Source of the DNA: Actinomycetes bacterium
GTDB lineage: Bacteria > Actinomycetota > Acidimicrobiia > Acidimicrobiales > SZUA-35
Length of the DNA stretch: 25,485 nucleotides
Assembly: GCA_024227975.1 (NCBI GenBank)
Contig: JAAETV010000005.1
Span: forward strand, 1-25,485
Direction: 5' to 3'
Shown here piece by piece: positions 23,194-25,485 of this stretch. The notes under the pieces are model-generated. The model was not told where the DNA came from. It saw nothing but the letters and a program-made list of their open reading frames with translations, and ran no database searches. How positions within the stretch are numbered: the stretch's first letter is position 1; the number at the start of each line of letters is the position of its first letter. The translations under genes were made by a program, and so were the position numbers.

Positions 23194-24393
23194 TTATGAA
23201 GGCCTGGACCGGGGTGAGACGAGCCGCTCGGCCTGATCGAGGTCGGTAGGCTCAGGCCCTCGGAGCGGGTCCAGCGATCGGGAACCCGACTGCCAGCCGT
23301 CGACACAGTCCCCCAGGAGCCGGTCGAAGCGATCGACGAAGAGGTCGACCGAGAACTGCTCAGCGTTTTCTCGGATGACCGCCGGGTCGTAGCGGCCCGG
23401 ATCGTGGGACACCATGGCCCGACACAGGGCCCCGACTGGATCGTCCCGATCGGGGGGCACCAGGTGGCCGGTCCCCCCGTCGATCACTGTCTCTGTGGCA
23501 CCACCGGCGCCATGGGCGATCACCGGGGCCCCGCAACCCTGGGCTTCGACCGGGACGATGCCGAAGTCCTCCTCGCCGGGGAACAGCAGGGCGGCGCAAC
23601 TCCGGTAGAGGCCACGCAGATCGGCATCGGACACCTGACCGAGCAGCTCGACCGTGGGGCCAGCCAGGGCCTCCAGACTGGCCCGGGTCCGACCATCGCC
23701 AGCCACGACGAGCCGGCAGCCCAGGCGGTTGGCGGCCGAGATCGCCACCTCGGCCCGCTTGTAGGGCACCAGCCGCCCGGCCAGGAGAAAGAAGTCCTGG
23801 CGCCGACCGTCTCCCGGCGTGTAGAAGTCGACATCGACCGGGGGGTGGATGACCACGCTGGATCGCCCCCACCACCGGCGGATCCGCCGAGCGACCGTCC
23901 GCGAGTTGGCTACGACGATGTCGATCCGGTTGGCTGCCGCCCGGTCAGGCCGGCGAGCGGTGGCGGCGAATGCCCCGATAGCCAACGCTCCCAGTGGACC
24001 ACCACTCTCTCCCCGGCGCTTGGCTGGGTCCCACATCCAGCGGGCCGGGCTGTGCGTGTAGCTGATTATCGGCACCTCCGGCGGGACTCGCACCCGATTG
24101 GCGAAGGCGTGATGACTGGTCACCACGACGTCGGCATCCGACAGGTCGGCCCCCGACATGGCCAGCGGCAGCAGGGGCAGAAGGTGGGCGTAGCGGCCCG
24201 ACCGGCAGTACATTCCCTGCAGGAAGCTGGAGGAGAGCCGATCCGGGTTCAGGGTCGGGGGCAGGCGGTCCTGATCGACGATCGGGGCGAAGACACGGCT
24301 GTTGGCCGTCAGGCTGGCCAGGTGGCCAACAACCTGCTCCGATCCCCCGAGCTCGGTGAAGCGCTCGTGGACGATGACCAGCCGGGGACTCAC
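23194..24393 (-). CDS. Glycosyltransferase family 4 (fourth)
   Basis: A 399-residue retaining GT-B enzyme. The N terminus is L-V-I-V-H-E-R-F-T-E-L-G-G-S-E-Q-V-V. Mid-protein Y-T-H-S-P-A-R-W-M-W-D is characteristic of a mannosyltransferase-like GT4 subgroup. The donor domain has L-A-G-R-L-V-P-Y-K-R-A-E and an intact E-x7-E (E-D-F-G-I-V-P-V-E). GTG 24393 overlaps the upstream stop as GTGA and fits the family start. A cytoplasmic role in repeat-unit synthesis is likely; the sugar is not assignable. Confidence 0.9.
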   Translation of the reverse strand: MSPRLVIVHERFTELGGSEQVVGHLASLTANSRVFAPIVDQDRLPPTLNPDRLSSSFLQGMYCRSGRYAHLLPLLPLAMSGADLSDADVVVTSHHAFANRVRVPPEVPIISYTHSPARWMWDPAKRRGESGGPLGALAIGAFAATARRPDRAAANRIDIVVANSRTVARRIRRWWGRSSVVIHPPVDVDFYTPGDGRRQDFFLLAGRLVPYKRAEVAISAANRLGCRLVVAGDGRTRASLEALAGPTVELLGQVSDADLRGLYRSCAALLFPGEEDFGIVPVEAQGCGAPVIAHGAGGATETVIDGGTGHLVPPDRDDPVGALCRAMVSHDPGRYDPAVIRENAEQFSVDLFVDRFDRLLGDCVDGWQSGSRSLDPLRGPEPTDLDQAERLVSPRSRPS

Positions 24394-25484
24394 CGGATCT
24401 CCGGGGGGCTAGTGGTAGAGGTCGGGGCTTGGGCATTGGCCACAGCCGGAGTGGCTCGGCCGCGCCACAACCGGGACAGGCGGCGGATCTCGGTCGACGC
24501 TGTTTCGTGGTCAACCAGGAGAAGGCCGCCGACCTCGTCCAGACCCCCAAATGTATGGATCAGCTCACCGAGTTGACGGCGCCGGGTCCGGTTGGGGTTG
24601 ACGACCAGGATCACGGCCTGGTCGATTTCCAAGCCCAGGTTGACCGCCACGCCGGCCGGCATGGCCGCCGAGGTCAGCGAGACGACAGTTGCATCGAAAC
24701 GGCGGAGTGACCGGGCGTGGCCGAGGAACCGGGTGACGTCAGCTGCAACCCACTTGGCGTTGTCGGTGGTTCCGGTGGTCAACACCGCTATTCCGGGCAT
24801 GGCCTCGATGCTGTGGATCGTGTCGTTGATGGTGCTCTTCCCCCGAAGCACCTCCTTCAGGCCCGGCGTCCGGGCCAAGCCGAGGTGACTGTCGAGGGTT
24901 GGGGACACCATGTCGCCGTCGACGACCAGGACCCGCTGCCCGCCGATCGCCAGAGCCTCGGCCAGGCGGAGTGCGGGTGCCGGGTTTGGCCAACCCCCGC
25001 ACTGGACCACCAGGGCATGGGGGCGGGCTGTAAGGTGCCGGGCCGCGAACAGGGCCAGCTTGGTCCGGTCCTCGGGCTGCCCAGTCAGCGACACGGTCGG
25101 GACGCCGACCATTCGCTCGACCCGGGCCGCGGTCTCGGTCAAGGGAAGGAGCCCGCCGATCGACCGGGTCAACACCGCCCCCTCGGCCAGGACCACCATG
25201 GCCGCTAGCAGCGCAACACCAGCCTCCCGGATCGGGCGGGGTGAGACCGGCCCCCCCGGCGCCTTGGCCCCCTCGACGATCTCGGGGACGACGGTCAGCC
25301 CCTTGATCAAAGACAGGGACGACCCGCGCTGATCGTTGGTCACCGACTCGACCAGGGCCTCGCTCATCCCGTCGGCCAGGGCCGTGGCGATCGCCGGGGA
25401 GCCGGCCGAGCCGATGACGTCGAGGAAGCCAGGGGGCGTGACCTGCTCGACGGTGATCTCGATCGAGTCACCGTCGGGATCGAC
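24390..25484 (-). CDS. Wzz/BY-kinase-like chain-length protein with degenerate kinase domain (5' partial)
   Basis: The frame is open to the right edge (364 residues visible), so the N terminus is missing. The visible part begins with the end of the periplasmic Wzz-type domain. The second transmembrane helix follows (about A-G-V-A-L-L-A-A-M-V-V-L-A-E-G-A-V-L, plus strand around 25190-25250), then a cytoplasmic P-loop domain like bacterial tyrosine kinases. The Walker A' strand V-L-V-V-D-G-D-M is present. At the Walker A site the sequence is C-G-G-W-P-N-P-A-P-A-L with no G-K-S/T, and the Walker B site reads F-D-A-T-V-V-S-L-T with Ser for Asp. There is no tyrosine in the visible protein and no C-terminal Tyr cluster. 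It probably controls chain length or acts as a scaffold without kinase activity (inference). Confidence 0.83.
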   Translation of the reverse strand, partial: VDPDGDSIEITVEQVTPPGFLDVIGSAGSPAIATALADGMSEALVESVTNDQRGSSLSLIKGLTVVPEIVEGAKAPGGPVSPRPIREAGVALLAAMVVLAEGAVLTRSIGGLLPLTETAARVERMVGVPTVSLTGQPEDRTKLALFAARHLTARPHALVVQCGGWPNPAPALRLAEALAIGGQRVLVVDGDMVSPTLDSHLGLARTPGLKEVLRGKSTINDTIHSIEAMPGIAVLTTGTTDNAKWVAADVTRFLGHARSLRRFDATVVSLTSAAMPAGVAVNLGLEIDQAVILVVNPNRTRRRQLGELIHTFGGLDEVGGLLLVDHETASTEIRRLSRLWRGRATPAVANAQAPTSTTSPPEIR

Positions 25485-25485
25485 G

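Noticed and set aside
23404..24576. Plus-strand open frame (390 codons) opposite the fourth GT4 gene
   Set aside because: No domain; the minus strand carries an intact glycosyltransferase.

Overview
The window is GC-rich DNA with dense, same-strand gene strings. Start and stop codons commonly overlap (ATGA, GTGA, TGATG), C or G dominates third codon positions, and TGA is an ordinary stop codon. A DUF222/HNH (13E12-type) gene and an ECF sigma factor paired with a DUF5667-like membrane protein point to an actinobacterium, possibly of the Acidimicrobiia type. The lineage is inferred from gene content only. No tRNA, rRNA, CRISPR array or insertion sequence was recognised.

Layout. (1) 2-5070 (+) is a branched-chain (or related) 2-oxoacid dehydrogenase operon, E1alpha (cut by the left edge), E1beta, E2 and E3, ending at a perfect 10-bp hairpin. 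(2) 5186-5698 (-) is a peroxiredoxin/thioredoxin-fold gene in which both cysteines of the CxxC active site are in-frame TGA codons. The rest of the frame is intact and a small SECIS-like hairpin follows, so I read it as a selenoprotein with a U-P-K-U active site. This is the most striking object in the window. (3) 5865-6776 (+) is a divergent alpha/beta hydrolase. (4) 6976-8472 (+) is a DUF222/HNH endonuclease-like protein flanked by short tandem repeats. (5) 8809-10074 (-) is an M20-type hydantoinase/carbamoylase amidase.

(6) From 10261 to the right edge lies an exopolysaccharide locus in two converging arms. The plus arm holds an ECF sigma factor, a DUF5667-like membrane protein with a Thr-rich tail, a Wzx-type flippase, two GT4 glycosyltransferases, a polysaccharide deacetylase and a secreted clan GH-A glycoside hydrolase. 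The minus arm, read from the right edge inward, holds a Wzz/BY-kinase-like protein with a degenerate kinase domain and no visible tyrosine, a GT4 enzyme, a Wzy/O-antigen-ligase-like polymerase, a second GT4 enzyme, an unknown six-TM protein, an ATP-grasp ligase and a CelD/FemAB-like GNAT protein. The last genes of the two arms overlap antisense by 47 bp.

Together the EPS genes supply unit assembly (glycosyltransferases), export (Wzx), polymerisation (Wzy), chain-length control (Wzz-like) and tailoring (deacetylase, hydrolase). The ATP-grasp/GNAT pair could attach an amino-acid or acyl group to the polymer or its precursor. The sigma/anti-sigma-like pair at the head of the plus arm may regulate the locus.
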